From NCBI GenBank assembly GCA_048013815.1, contig CM106586.1, forward strand, positions 2,790,001 through 2,854,000: a DNA stretch of 64,000 nucleotides, read 5' to 3'. The stretch is from Setoptus koraiensis. Taxonomy: Eukaryota > Arthropoda. The position numbers and the translations under genes are program-made. This document shows positions 52,202 to 61,408 of this stretch, in pieces; position 1 is the stretch's first letter; every line of letters starts with the position of its first letter. Under the pieces are notes generated by a model. The model did not search any database. It was not told the origin of the DNA and worked only from the letters and a program-made list of their open reading frames with translations.

Positions 52202-52242
52202 GGCCGGCATCATGACTGATTGCGTCACTCATGATGCCGGCC
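52202..52242. repeat. 14-base perfect inverted repeat
   Basis: GGCCGGCATCATGA, 13-base loop, TCATGATGCCGGCC. Confidence 0.97.
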
Positions 52243-52658
52243 CACACAGTCACTTGTTGTGTAATGTGAAAGTGCCACATAGCCACTAATGACGATGAGG
52301 CTTTATTATAGCAGTTGGTCAGTTGTTGTTTGTGTGTTGTTGTTGTTTGCGGTGGCGCTGAGAAAGAGGACACACACACTGGCCGGCAGGCCACATCGGC
52401 CGCGTCGTTGTTGATTGGACAGCGCCGATATTAAATATTGTGCGAGCATAATCCGGCGGTGGCACAATCGATGAAGCCCATTTAAGCCATTGGTCTCACG
52501 AGCCAATGGCGCTCGAATCTTGCAGAGTTAGAGAGCGACCAGAATGCCAACAATTGATGATGATCGTTTTATCCGATCCGTGCCAAAACGATTGAATCAC
52601 CTGTTGTGTTTCAGCGCGGTGTGCTGGTCACTCACTCAGCTGGTCACTCACTCAGCTG

Positions 52659-52685
52659 CTCTCTCTCTCTCTCTCTCTCTCTCTC
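52659..52685. repeat. (CT)n microsatellite
   Basis: About 13 CT units. Confidence 0.95.
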
Positions 52686-53020
52686 GCACTTCTAACAAAC
52701 TTCTAACAAACTTCTCACAAAGAGCTCGTTTTAGGTTAAGCTTGACTGACTCATAGGCAAACACCGACCGAACACTGACGGCTGTGAATGCACTTTGACG
52801 CAACTTGCCAAGCAAACTAAACTGAAAGCAAATGACAAGCGGCCCAAATGACCGCTCCACAACAACCACGATCAACAAACAAGCAACGCGCCCGATCCGG
52901 CAGCGTTAACAAACAATCGCCAACTAATTAGCTTAACTATTGCTAACTCTCTTTGTTTATTTCCATTGTCTTACATCCACTAATGGCCACTAATGGCCGC
53001 TCATATATTATATATGCTAC

Positions 53021-53021
<1 letters not shown>

Positions 53022-53051
<30 letters not shown>
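53022..53051. repeat. (CA)n microsatellite near the terminal-exon acceptor
   Basis: About 15 CA units ending 55 bases before the shroom acceptor. Such tracts can affect splicing (hnRNP L binds CA repeats), which is inference here. Confidence 0.95.
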
Positions 53052-53052
<1 letters not shown>

Positions 53053-53106
53053 AAATAACATGTTTATTATGTAATACGCCGGTACTGTGTTATCAACTCA
53101 CTACAG

Positions 53107-56100
53107 GTATCAAGCGGATCAATTCAGTTGATTGTGCCAGAGTGGGGCCTAGGGGGCGCTGGTAGCACCTCACCGTCGGCCAGCAGCGCCAACAGCAACA
53201 ACAGCAGCAACAACAGCAACAACAACAGCAACAACAGCGACATCAACAACAGTAAGTGCGCCAGCTCGACAGCGGACACAAACAGCGCAACTAGCGGTGA
53301 AATTGCGTCAGCAGCAGTGTCAGGTAGCTGGCAAGTGAACCCAGTGGATTGCAACAGCAGGCAGCGAGCAACAGCAAACGGTGAGCAGCAAGCCGAGAGT
53401 CAGCAGCCGCATGAGAATCGGCAGCAACAACGGCAGCAACAGCAACAACAACAGCAACAACAGCAACATGCGTTGCGCAAGGTGATGCCGGACAGCAAGG
53501 GCTTGAACAGCACGCCAGAAGACGATCGGAAAGTCGCTCAGCAGCAGCAGCAACAGGCGGCCATAAATTCGGCTCTGGCTTCGAATGGCTGCAACTCGAC
53601 CGGTTGGCAGGCTAAGAAGAGTTCGAGCGTTGTTGCGCACAACCAGCAGCGACAACATTGCATAGAAGAAGAACAACAACAACAGCGACAACAGCAGCAG
53701 CAACAGCAACAACAGCAGCGGCCAGCCAGCAACAGGGCAGGCAAAGAACAAGCGAGCGAACAACAACAACAGCAACAGCACCAGTTGACAGGTGAACGGG
53801 CCATAGAGCGTCAGCGATCGCTGGCAAGTGTTGCGAGCCAGACAACGCCACGGCCAGGTGCAGTGAAGCGAGCACAAGAAGAACGCGACCACGATCGAGC
53901 CAGAGAAGAACACAACGAAGAAGAAGAAGAAGAAGAACAGAGCGAACGAGAAGAACAGAGCGACGAAGAAGAAGCAGAACAGAAGAACGAAGAACAGAAG
54001 AACGAAGAACAGAAGAACGACGAACAGAAGAACGGGGCACACAAGAAGGGACAAGAGGAAGCAGAAGAGAGCAAAGAAGGGCCTGCGAATAAAGAAGAGA
54101 AGGACAGTGGCAGTGGCAGTGGCCGACAGCAAGCAACACACCGGCTCTCAGGGTTGTTGCGGCACCAACACCGACCACCGTTAAGCGATCACACTCACAG
54201 ACGTGCCCAAGAATACCACCACCAAGACCAAGACGATGACCAAAACCAACAACAACAACAAATCGATAGCCACCGACAACGATATTTGATGCTAATAAAC
54301 GCCGGCAGAAGTGAGAACAACGATGACAACCAGTCGACAAATTCAACGCACCATCCCATAGAGAACATAGACAACATAGACAACATAGAGAAGAACCAAT
54401 CACAACAACAACAACTGCCAAGAAGTAGTAGCAGAAGCAGCGGTGCTGGTACCAGTAGCGTCAGCAGTGATGAACACGATGATAATAATAGTCATGTTGT
54501 TGCTATCAGTGATAAAAATAAACGAAATATCTACGACAACAATAATATACAACAACAATTAGACCAACATACACAACAACCGCATACCACCACCAGCATC
54601 AACAACCACAACAACAATATGTCTGGCAGCCACGCTGACAGCTTGATTATGGTCGACGAAGATCCTGTTGTTTTGATACCAAAACTCATATCTCGATTAG
54701 ATAGAAAATTGAGTGTCATGAAACAAGAACAGCTGAGTCTCATTGGCGATATTGAATCAAATGAATTGGCTGGCGAACGTTTGTTTGATTCCATGAAACA
54801 ATATCTCACTGTTAATGAATTTGACAAATTAATGGTACACTCACAGGAGATTGAGCAAGTGACAAAATTGATTTTAACACTAGAGGCTCGCTTACAACAG
54901 ATTGAGTGTGATATCAAAACAAACAAGGATAAACAGCTGCAATTGCAACAGCAGCAACTGCATCATTCCACCACCACCACCAACAACAACACAACTGCTA
55001 CTACTGCTCCATCTAATACTCAAAATACTCAAAGTATTATTAAATCATCTCAACGACAGATTAGTGATAGCCAAGAATTGACCAACAGAAGCAACCATTA
55101 TCAAAGGGTTGGCTATAATTGCAACAAGTCAGCAACTATTGACAACTTTTGTGAGGCCAGCAGCAGTAACACAACAACAAATAAATACCTGAATTTGCGT
55201 GGCATTAGCGATCCGACGGCCTCAACAGGTAAAACGAGCAGGGGCCAGCATCAGCATCATCCGTCGTTGACACATTTGGAGACACATCATACGTTCCATA
55301 AGACAACCAGCAGTTGTGGCAAGACAACTGGCTTGAGTGCCACATCGGCTGCCATTCCGAACAGTAGCAGCACAACCGGTTCGGACAATGACCAAAAACA
55401 CCTATCCAATGGGGGGCACGAGGATCAACATTGTGACACCATTAGCACCGGCAACAATATTAGCTCGAAAAGATATAGAGCAAACAAATTGATTGCCAAC
55501 AATCAATTGTCGCCTAGATCCAGGCATCAACAGCCGCACCATCGTCACCAGCACCATCAGAGTCAAAGCAAAATGGACAGGGACAATGCCGGCAACAACA
55601 GCAACAATTGTGGAAATGCTACCGATCAGAGTATGAATAGCAGTAACAATGATAGCAATTGCTGCCATAAGGGCTCATCCAGTGATTCGATATTTAATTC
55701 AACCGACTCCGCCATTGGTAGCACTTTGACAGGTAGCATTAGTGCAATTAGTCAGGATGGCGACGAATCGCCTAGCTGTTCGCCGACGCCCCAATCGCAC
55801 CTCTCGTCGACATTATCGGTGGCCTCCTCTTCCTACACCAATCAACAGAGCCTATCGGTGGCAAGTAGCTCGCCCAGTTCGCCGGCCTCTGTATCATCGT
55901 TGCACAGTTGCTCAACAACAACAAACACAACTATCACTCCCAACATTATTGCTGCCAATACTAATGCAACTACAACCACCACCTCAACCACCACACCACC
56001 ACCACAATCAATAATGACAGAAACAACGAAAACATCAGTCATTGATAGATCAGACCAGAATTGTCAACACAATGTCGGTACGATAGGAACACCAACATCG

Positions 56101-56772
56101 GAAAGTGGCAGTATGAGCTTTCAAACGGACAACAGTGACCACGTGATAGGCTCCAGGAATCTCTTAATCAAAAACAAGCTTGCCATGTCTCTCTACCAGT
56201 CTCACCCGTCGCTATCGGCGTTGGTTTCGGCACCCTCGTCTATGCCCGATTTGTTTGTGTCAAATAACACTAGCAACAGTAATAGTTTGGTGGCCAAGTC
56301 CTCGAGATCAAACACAAACTCAAGCTCGGCTTCTACGAGATCTATCAACCAATACGGTCCAATTGCATCCAAGTCGATCAATAACACCAATCAAGTCACT
56401 GCTGATATGCTAGAGCTTTCCTCGATGGATATCAACTCTGAGCTTGTGTTTATGCTCACCGATTTGGACATATTGCTGTCGAAACGTGATAGATTGCGTA
56501 CACAAATTGAGGAGGCCAAACAATTGGATGAGTCTATCACAAAAAGGACAGAGACCATCATACAAAGGATATTAATGAAATATTACGATGAGACACACAA
56601 TGAAGAAATTAAAGAATTTCGTCAATATACAAGACTAAAATCTTTGTTGATCAAGGAAACTAAGGATGTCGCAGATAGAATAGACAATGCCGAGAAACAG
56701 TTGGCTCAATTGAAGAAAAGCAACGAAACACCGGCCTCATCGAATAACGAACGCTTGATAGTGAACGAATAA
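53107..56772 (+). CDS. shroom: Shroom C-terminal exon with split ASD2 domain
   Basis: Shroom proteins bind actin and recruit Rho-kinase through the C-terminal ASD2 coiled coil, driving apical constriction of epithelial cells. The exon follows an acceptor (ACTCACTACAG) ending at 53106, reads in phase 0 (V-S-S-G-S-I-Q) and stops at 56770-56772; the open frame is 1222 codons. N-terminal part: N/S-rich, several polyQ runs, then an acidic stretch (about 53900-54100) with EEQKN repeats. The first half of ASD2 lies at about 54640-54945 (DEDPVVLIPKLISRLDRKL, then NEFDKL, a signature of the family). The second half lies at about 56407-56720 (LLSKRDRLRTQIEEAKQLDE, then ILMKYYDE, LKSLLIKE). Between them are about 490 low-complexity residues rich in H, N, S, T and Q. 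In the vertebrate proteins I know, the two halves are nearly adjacent. No PDZ domain was found in the window. Identity rests on ASD2 recalled from family knowledge; exon joining is inferred. Confidence 0.88.
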   Translation, partial: VSSGSIQLIVPEWGLGGAGSTSPSASSANSNNSSNNSNNNSNNSDINNSKCASSTADTNSATSGEIASAAVSGSWQVNPVDCNSRQRATANGEQQAESQQPHENRQQQRQQQQQQQQQQQHALRKVMPDSKGLNSTPEDDRKVAQQQQQQAAINSALASNGCNSTGWQAKKSSSVVAHNQQRQHCIEEEQQQQRQQQQQQQQQQRPASNRAGKEQASEQQQQQQHQLTGERAIERQRSLASVASQTTPRPGAVKRAQEERDHDRAREEHNEEEEEEEQSEREEQSDEEEAEQKNEEQKNEEQKNDEQKNGAHKKGQEEAEESKEGPANKEEKDSGSGSGRQQATHRLSGLLRHQHRPPLSDHTHRRAQEYHHQDQDDDQNQQQQQIDSHRQRYLMLINAGRSENNDDNQSTNSTHHPIENIDNIDNIEKNQSQQQQLPRSSSRSSGAGTSSVSSDEHDDNNSHVVAISDKNKRNIYDNNNIQQQLDQHTQQPHTTTSINNHNNNMSGSHADSLIMVDEDPVVLIPKLISRLDRKLSVMKQEQLSLIGDIESNELAGERLFDSMKQYLTVNEFDKLMVHSQEIEQVTKLILTLEARLQQIECDIKTNKDKQLQLQQQQLHHSTTTTNNNTTATTAPSNTQNTQSIIKSSQRQISDSQELTNRSNHYQRVGYNCNKSATIDNFCEASSSNTTTNKYLNLRGISDPTASTGKTSRGQHQHHPSLTHLETHHTFHKTTSSCGKTTGLSATSAAIPNSSSTTGSDNDQKHLSNGGHEDQHCDTISTGNNISSKRYRANKLIANNQLSPRSRHQQPHHRHQHHQSQSKMDRDNAGNNSNNCGNATDQSMNSSNNDSNCCHKGSSSDSIFNSTDSAIGSTLTGSISAISQDGDESPSCSPTPQSHLSSTLSVASSSYTNQQSLSVASSSPSSPASVSSLHSCSTTTNTTITPNIIAANTNATTTTTSTTTPPPQSIMTETTKTSVIDRSDQNCQHNVGTIGTPTSESGSMSFQTDNSDHVIGSRNLLIKNKLAMSLYQSHPSLSALVSAPSSMPDLFVSNNTSNSNSLVAKSSRSNTNSSSASTRSINQYGPIASKSINNTNQVTADMLELSSMDINSELVFMLTDLDILLSKRDRLRTQIEEAKQLDESITKRTETIIQRILMKYYDETHNEEIKEFRQYTRLKSLLIKETKDVADRIDNAEKQLAQLKKSNETPASSNNERLIVNE

Positions 56773-56794
56773 CTAGCAGCAGAAGCTACAATCA

Positions 56795-56800
56795 AATAAA
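56795..56800 (+). terminator. Polyadenylation signal of shroom
   Basis: AATAAA lies 22 bases after the shroom stop codon. If used, the 3' UTR is only about 40-50 bases. No other canonical AATAAA was noted on this strand before the MED24 stop codon. Confidence 0.5.
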
Positions 56801-57103
56801 TTGTTCACAACGGAGACTAAGTCTCTTCTTATCTTCTATTATGTAATTAGCAAACATCTGTCTATATATGTTGGATGATTGTAGCTACCAACAGAAGCAT
56901 TTGTGATAAAGAACTCATTCATAAAGGAGTCTCAGATAACAATTAAACAAACTGGTAAAAATACAGAGATAAAACAATAATTGTATGAGTTATTGTTGGT
57001 ATTGGCGAGAAGAAATAATTGTTTATTGTTCAATTTTTACTGGTGTTATAAAATGATTGTCCTAGAATATTAGAGATTTACTCTGAATATCTATATATAT
57101 ATA

Positions 57104-57109
57104 TTTATT
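57104..57109 (-). terminator. Polyadenylation signal of MED24
   Basis: TTTATT on the plus strand is AATAAA on the minus strand, about 170 bases beyond the MED24 stop. It gives a short 3' UTR that need not overlap shroom. Confidence 0.4.
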
Positions 57110-57280
57110 TGTATATCTATCTTTCTGATCCATCGTAAATAGTTTGAATTTACATAGAAAATATTGATTTGAAATTTCAATTGCATGTCATTCCAAGAGA
57201 GTATCCATTCAGTTCTATGATATAACTCTTTGAGGGTGCTAATATCAATCAGAGCAACAACTCCCTAATGTGTGTCTAAC

Positions 57281-60200
57281 CTATCTAGCTCCGAGCGTCA
57301 TTTTTTGCTGTTGCTGCGGCTGTTGCTGTTGTTGCTGATATTGACCCGTAGACGACGATATGTTAGGCATGGTCCCACTTGGCGAGCTACCAGAAAATCG
57401 AATGAGTTGCGGACCCTCACTCTTCACCGAGACTGAAATGTTGTTAGTGGGGTTGGAGAAGTTATCATTGATGTTGTGAGACGCCTCAAATGAATCTGTT
57501 TCGTTGGTATTGCGATTTTGGCTAGATAAAACTGATCGCTTTGAAGCTAGCTCACATATGGCGCGTGCTGTGGCCCAACGGCTCTCAGTAGTGGACAGAT
57601 TGCTGATAGCTAAAGCGAGCTCAAAAGTAAGCTCATTGGAAAATAACTTAATTATATCCATGAGTATGTAGGGAGGTGTTAATTTCGTAATATCGTGAGC
57701 ATCCTTACCAGCACAGATTACAGTTTGTTCGAGAAATAATACAGGGAACAGCGTTCTCTGGCTCATACAGGTGTCTGACATAATTCTTTTGAATAATCTC
57801 ATCAAAGTCACCAGGCTGGACTCCAAATTCGCTAGAGGAGCCTTGCTGTCTCTTTTCGGCACAAAAATCGGCAGCTGATCTGCTTTAGGAGCTTTCGTTG
57901 GCTCTTTATCAACACCATTGGTGCTGATCGATTGACTGTCAATCTTGGATTTTTTATCAATATGACCCAGATCGATGGCAGGGTCATCTGACTCAGTTAT
58001 CATCATAAAATCTGATTCATGTCCCATCATAAGCATACCATTATTACTCGCAGCATCAGTGTTATAGAATCCAGGCTCTTCCTTTATTTTGACTGATTGG
58101 GGTGGTTTATTCTGATTTTGTTCATTCTCTTGACTACCAAAAGGAATATAACTCGTTGAAACGTACTTCAGGTGTCTTATAGCCTCGATGATGGTCATGA
58201 CAGACAAACGAGCCAGGGCATAAGCTCTAGGTTGTATTAAATTTGATTGTTTTTGCTCGCATATCAGGTTATCAACTATGGTATCTTCAATCAGTGCCAG
58301 AGCGAATTCCTCAATGTTCAAATGGAATAGACCAAACACTATGTCGACAGCTCTGTTTAGTTCGCTGGGTGATTCTAGTAATAGTATTCGTTCGACGATG
58401 ATATTAGCGAATGATCTGTAACCAATCAATTTAGTCAAAGCCTCGAATGTGTGCAGAGATTTTAAATCTGTCCAGCCACGCTCTAAGCTGTGTCCGAGTT
58501 CGGCAGCTAAAATTTCATTGGTAGACAATGTAGTAAAAAATCGCTTATTATTGGGCAAGTGGATTTGCTGAGAACTGCTTTGAGATCCTGATGTCACTGT
58601 GTCGCCAGTCTGCGATTCACCTGCATCGACAGAAGAAGATTCATTATTGTTGAATGAAGCTGAAGCTTGATGAGAGCTGATAGAATTAGGTGAGGGCGCT
58701 AATTCATTGTATATCTTCTTAATAATATGACACATGAGAGAAGACCTTTCTCGGAAACTTTCGCAGGCCTGACTGATAGAATCCTTGTCTTGGGTTGATT
58801 GATTATTGTTTCCGCTATCACTATTGCTTCTTTCTGCAGACAAGGGTGCAGTAGTTGGTGCCGTCTGATTGGTGACATCAGCTTCACTATTCTCAGTAGA
58901 CGTCTTTAAAGGGCTATTATTGTTGCATTGACTATTCTGTTGATATTGTTTTGTGGAAGAATTATATCTCATCAATTCTTGGAGCATCGCTAGAGACTTC
59001 TTCCTGTCTTGCGATCCTAGAGTTTTGATGTGCGCTCTAAGCCACGAGGCAATAACAAGTCCCAAGAAGCACATCTTAGATTTAATTTTATCGACAATCA
59101 TCTTTATCATGGCATCCGATATTAATTCATGTTGCCAGGCGTTGAGAATCTCGCTCACTGCCGCGGGTATATTTTCGCAGACTTCGTGCCAATCAATGTT
59201 GATTGTCTGAAAAGTATTTTGTTCTGAAGTCAGATTCATCAACTGTTTTATCAGAAGATCAACTTTCTTGCTATCGCAATGAATTAGTAGTTGCTTGGGA
59301 CAATTCAATCTCGTAGAACTGTTGTAGAATTTCAAATACCAAGATGCGAACGCAGAGTTTCTATCTTTTGGAGCAATAACATCACATCCATAGTTATTCG
59401 CGATGTGACATAACATGAGAAAAGTAATATCAAACAATAATGAGCGCAAAAGTGATGATCGACTATTCTCTTCACTGAGGCGTTTGTTTGTCTCATTGAA
59501 TTCAATTAACTTCGAAGTGAAGGCTTGTAATTTCCCAGATGCTGCAGCTGCGCTCAAAATAAGTTCGAAACTCTTTCCATTTACCATCTGACATAAAACT
59601 CGGAGCAGCTGAGCTTGATCTTTTGAATAGTCTGTGTCCAGAGTACGCAATATACTTATCATGGTAGGTTCAGCTTTAAGAACTGTATGTAATCCGGAAT
59701 GACCCGATTCTTGAGTGCCCATAGTTGGTCTGGATTTGATGATTGCCTGTCTAGCACTTACTAGATCATGTAACCTACTTGAGAGGCTACTTTCTGTCTT
59801 GGAAAGTTCCTTGACGAGGCACCCGAGAAAGTCACAGTTGCATTTGGTGTCAGCTAAGTCTAACAAAGGTGTATATCCGTTCAACTTCTCGATCGCTTTT
59901 GTGAGATCTAGAGCGTATTGAGAGTGACTCTGATCGTGAGTCGGTTTTGTGTTATTATTATTAGTTCCGTTGCCCGATAAAGTATCCGCGTCGAAAGAGT
60001 TGTGGGCTGTAGTAATTTTCGGGGGTGAATCGTTACAAATTCTATTCAGTTCCTTCAGTAGATGAGGCATTTTTAAAAAAGTGAAAACTGCCCATTTTCC
60101 ATCTTCTGTTGTTTTTTTAGCATCTATGGATCCAGTAAGGCATATTCGTATTATCTCACAATAAACACTGGATAGGGGTAAATTATAGGAATCTTTGATT

Positions 60201-61408
60201 GTAGCTATTTGGTTTGCGACTAGTCTAATATCTCTGGCTGGCCAAAACACGACATCAAATGCAATCAATGAGTAGAGACAAGCAAATAATGCCTGACTTG
60301 GTGATGAGTCCAAGCTCACGCCACTGAGGTGGTGAGATAATTGCCCTAATACATCCATCATTACTGACTTGTGATAACTATTCATTTTGTTATTATGATG
60401 TATACCATGATTGATGGAGGAATTCCTAAGTTGTTTTGCGGCTACAACAGAAGGATGAGAATCTAATGAGTTCATTCGACGACTAAAATTTGCTATAACA
60501 TCTAAATGTTCTCGGCCTTGAATAGAATTAACAACAGTTGAATCTTTGATAGTATTCTCAACCATATCGAATGTCTTGATTGTTTCCTGAAATTTTTGTT
60601 CATATTCTAGTCTAAAAATGTATAATAAGGCCATGGTGAATGGTCGTCCTATCAGGTACGCAATTATCTCAGTTGCTAATATAATAACTTGATGATATTC
60701 ACTCGATGGATGGTAAGTACCGACGCCACTAAATACATTGTTAGGATTGTTGATACCAAATAGGCTGTTGTTTGGATTGTTGGGGGTCGGATTGTTATTA
60801 TTACTATTGTTGTTTCTATTAGTTGGTCCGCTAACGAATCCGCCAACATTCTGTTGGTTAATATTGTTAGTTTGTTGTTGTTGCTGCTGTTGGAGTTGTT
60901 GAGCGACCAATGTGTTGGCAGTTGATGTTATCGATGAATTTGAGCATATCTTTTGAATAGAATTATAAATACATTTTATGAGCCAATGCAATATATCACC
61001 CACTGCCCTACATAGATGAATGCAGTCTTCCTCGGAGCCTGAACAAGAGATGTGATCTCTGAAGGCCTTAACAAACTCCAATAGGCATATCATAGCTAAA
61101 GGTTTGTTTTGGGTGAGATTATCATCACAGGAACGTGCGATGGCGGCTAGGACTGAGCCATGTGATACAAGCTTCGTTTTAATAGAGTAATTTAGATAAG
61201 ATATAAACAATTCATTTGGTGCCGGTCCAATCAAAGCTTGTTTCAATATACAATCGGCTAAATCGTACACATCGCCATTGACACCACGGGGTAAAACTTT
61301 CCTTATGCCGTGAGCCCATTCCGCCTCTGACCATTTACATCTCCAGGCGTTTAATAATAGAGACTTTATTGCGGAGGCTTTGCTATTTATTATTGAGGGC
61401 CCGTCCAT
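57281..61408 (-). CDS. MED24: Mediator complex subunit 24 (MED24), intronless
   Basis: MED24 is a tail-module subunit of Mediator, the nuclear complex linking transcription activators to RNA polymerase II. One uninterrupted 1375-codon frame runs from ATG 61408 (good context, G at -3 and +4) to a stop at 57281. The N-terminus matches the family well: AWRCKWSEAEWAHGIRKVLP, then LADCILKQALIGPAPNELFI, then CLLEF...CSGSEEDCIHLCRA...LHWLIKC. Near the C-terminus, FELALAISNLSTTESRWATA is also typical. Human and fly proteins are about 990 residues; the excess here comes from low-complexity insertions at about 161-236 (Q/N-rich), 819-970 (S/N/Q), 1093-1183 (acidic, K/S) and a Q-rich C-terminus. IKEE near 1100 and VKSE near 1325 fit the sumoylation consensus. 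No internal splice sites are needed. A retrocopy is possible, but the frame is intact. Confidence 0.93.
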   Translation of the reverse strand: MDGPSIINSKASAIKSLLLNAWRCKWSEAEWAHGIRKVLPRGVNGDVYDLADCILKQALIGPAPNELFISYLNYSIKTKLVSHGSVLAAIARSCDDNLTQNKPLAMICLLEFVKAFRDHISCSGSEEDCIHLCRAVGDILHWLIKCIYNSIQKICSNSSITSTANTLVAQQLQQQQQQQTNNINQQNVGGFVSGPTNRNNNSNNNNPTPNNPNNSLFGINNPNNVFSGVGTYHPSSEYHQVIILATEIIAYLIGRPFTMALLYIFRLEYEQKFQETIKTFDMVENTIKDSTVVNSIQGREHLDVIANFSRRMNSLDSHPSVVAAKQLRNSSINHGIHHNNKMNSYHKSVMMDVLGQLSHHLSGVSLDSSPSQALFACLYSLIAFDVVFWPARDIRLVANQIATIKDSYNLPLSSVYCEIIRICLTGSIDAKKTTEDGKWAVFTFLKMPHLLKELNRICNDSPPKITTAHNSFDADTLSGNGTNNNNTKPTHDQSHSQYALDLTKAIEKLNGYTPLLDLADTKCNCDFLGCLVKELSKTESSLSSRLHDLVSARQAIIKSRPTMGTQESGHSGLHTVLKAEPTMISILRTLDTDYSKDQAQLLRVLCQMVNGKSFELILSAAAASGKLQAFTSKLIEFNETNKRLSEENSRSSLLRSLLFDITFLMLCHIANNYGCDVIAPKDRNSAFASWYLKFYNSSTRLNCPKQLLIHCDSKKVDLLIKQLMNLTSEQNTFQTINIDWHEVCENIPAAVSEILNAWQHELISDAMIKMIVDKIKSKMCFLGLVIASWLRAHIKTLGSQDRKKSLAMLQELMRYNSSTKQYQQNSQCNNNSPLKTSTENSEADVTNQTAPTTAPLSAERSNSDSGNNNQSTQDKDSISQACESFRERSSLMCHIIKKIYNELAPSPNSISSHQASASFNNNESSSVDAGESQTGDTVTSGSQSSSQQIHLPNNKRFFTTLSTNEILAAELGHSLERGWTDLKSLHTFEALTKLIGYRSFANIIVERILLLESPSELNRAVDIVFGLFHLNIEEFALALIEDTIVDNLICEQKQSNLIQPRAYALARLSVMTIIEAIRHLKYVSTSYIPFGSQENEQNQNKPPQSVKIKEEPGFYNTDAASNNGMLMMGHESDFMMITESDDPAIDLGHIDKKSKIDSQSISTNGVDKEPTKAPKADQLPIFVPKRDSKAPLANLESSLVTLMRLFKRIMSDTCMSQRTLFPVLFLEQTVICAGKDAHDITKLTPPYILMDIIKLFSNELTFELALAISNLSTTESRWATARAICELASKRSVLSSQNRNTNETDSFEASHNINDNFSNPTNNISVSVKSEGPQLIRFSGSSPSGTMPNISSSTGQYQQQQQQPQQQQKMTLGAR

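Larger units (their letters stand above)
27996..53106 (+). other. Predicted 25.1 kb intron of shroom
   Basis: This stretch lies between the donor at 27996 (GTAAGT) and the acceptor ending at 53106. No conserved coding segment was found on either strand. Open frames here (for example 28062-28880 +, 28989-29615 -, 34378-34962 +) follow GC-rich or repetitive DNA and resemble no family. The first part, about 28.1-43.9 kb, is rich in GGGGCC/GGCCCC. The last part, 44-53 kb, returns to the CACCTG, GTT-repeat and minisatellite style of the first 28 kb. Confidence 0.55.
56773..57280. other. AT-rich convergent intergenic region
   Basis: These 508 bases separate the stop codons of shroom (+) and MED24 (-). 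They are AT-rich with an ATATAT run near 57090 and hold both 3' ends. There is no open frame of interest. Confidence 0.8.

Noticed and set aside
53320-54141. 273-residue minus-strand frame rich in L, F and C
   Set aside because: It is the antisense of the Q/E-rich part of the Shroom exon; CAG and GAA repeats read as leucine and phenylalanine.
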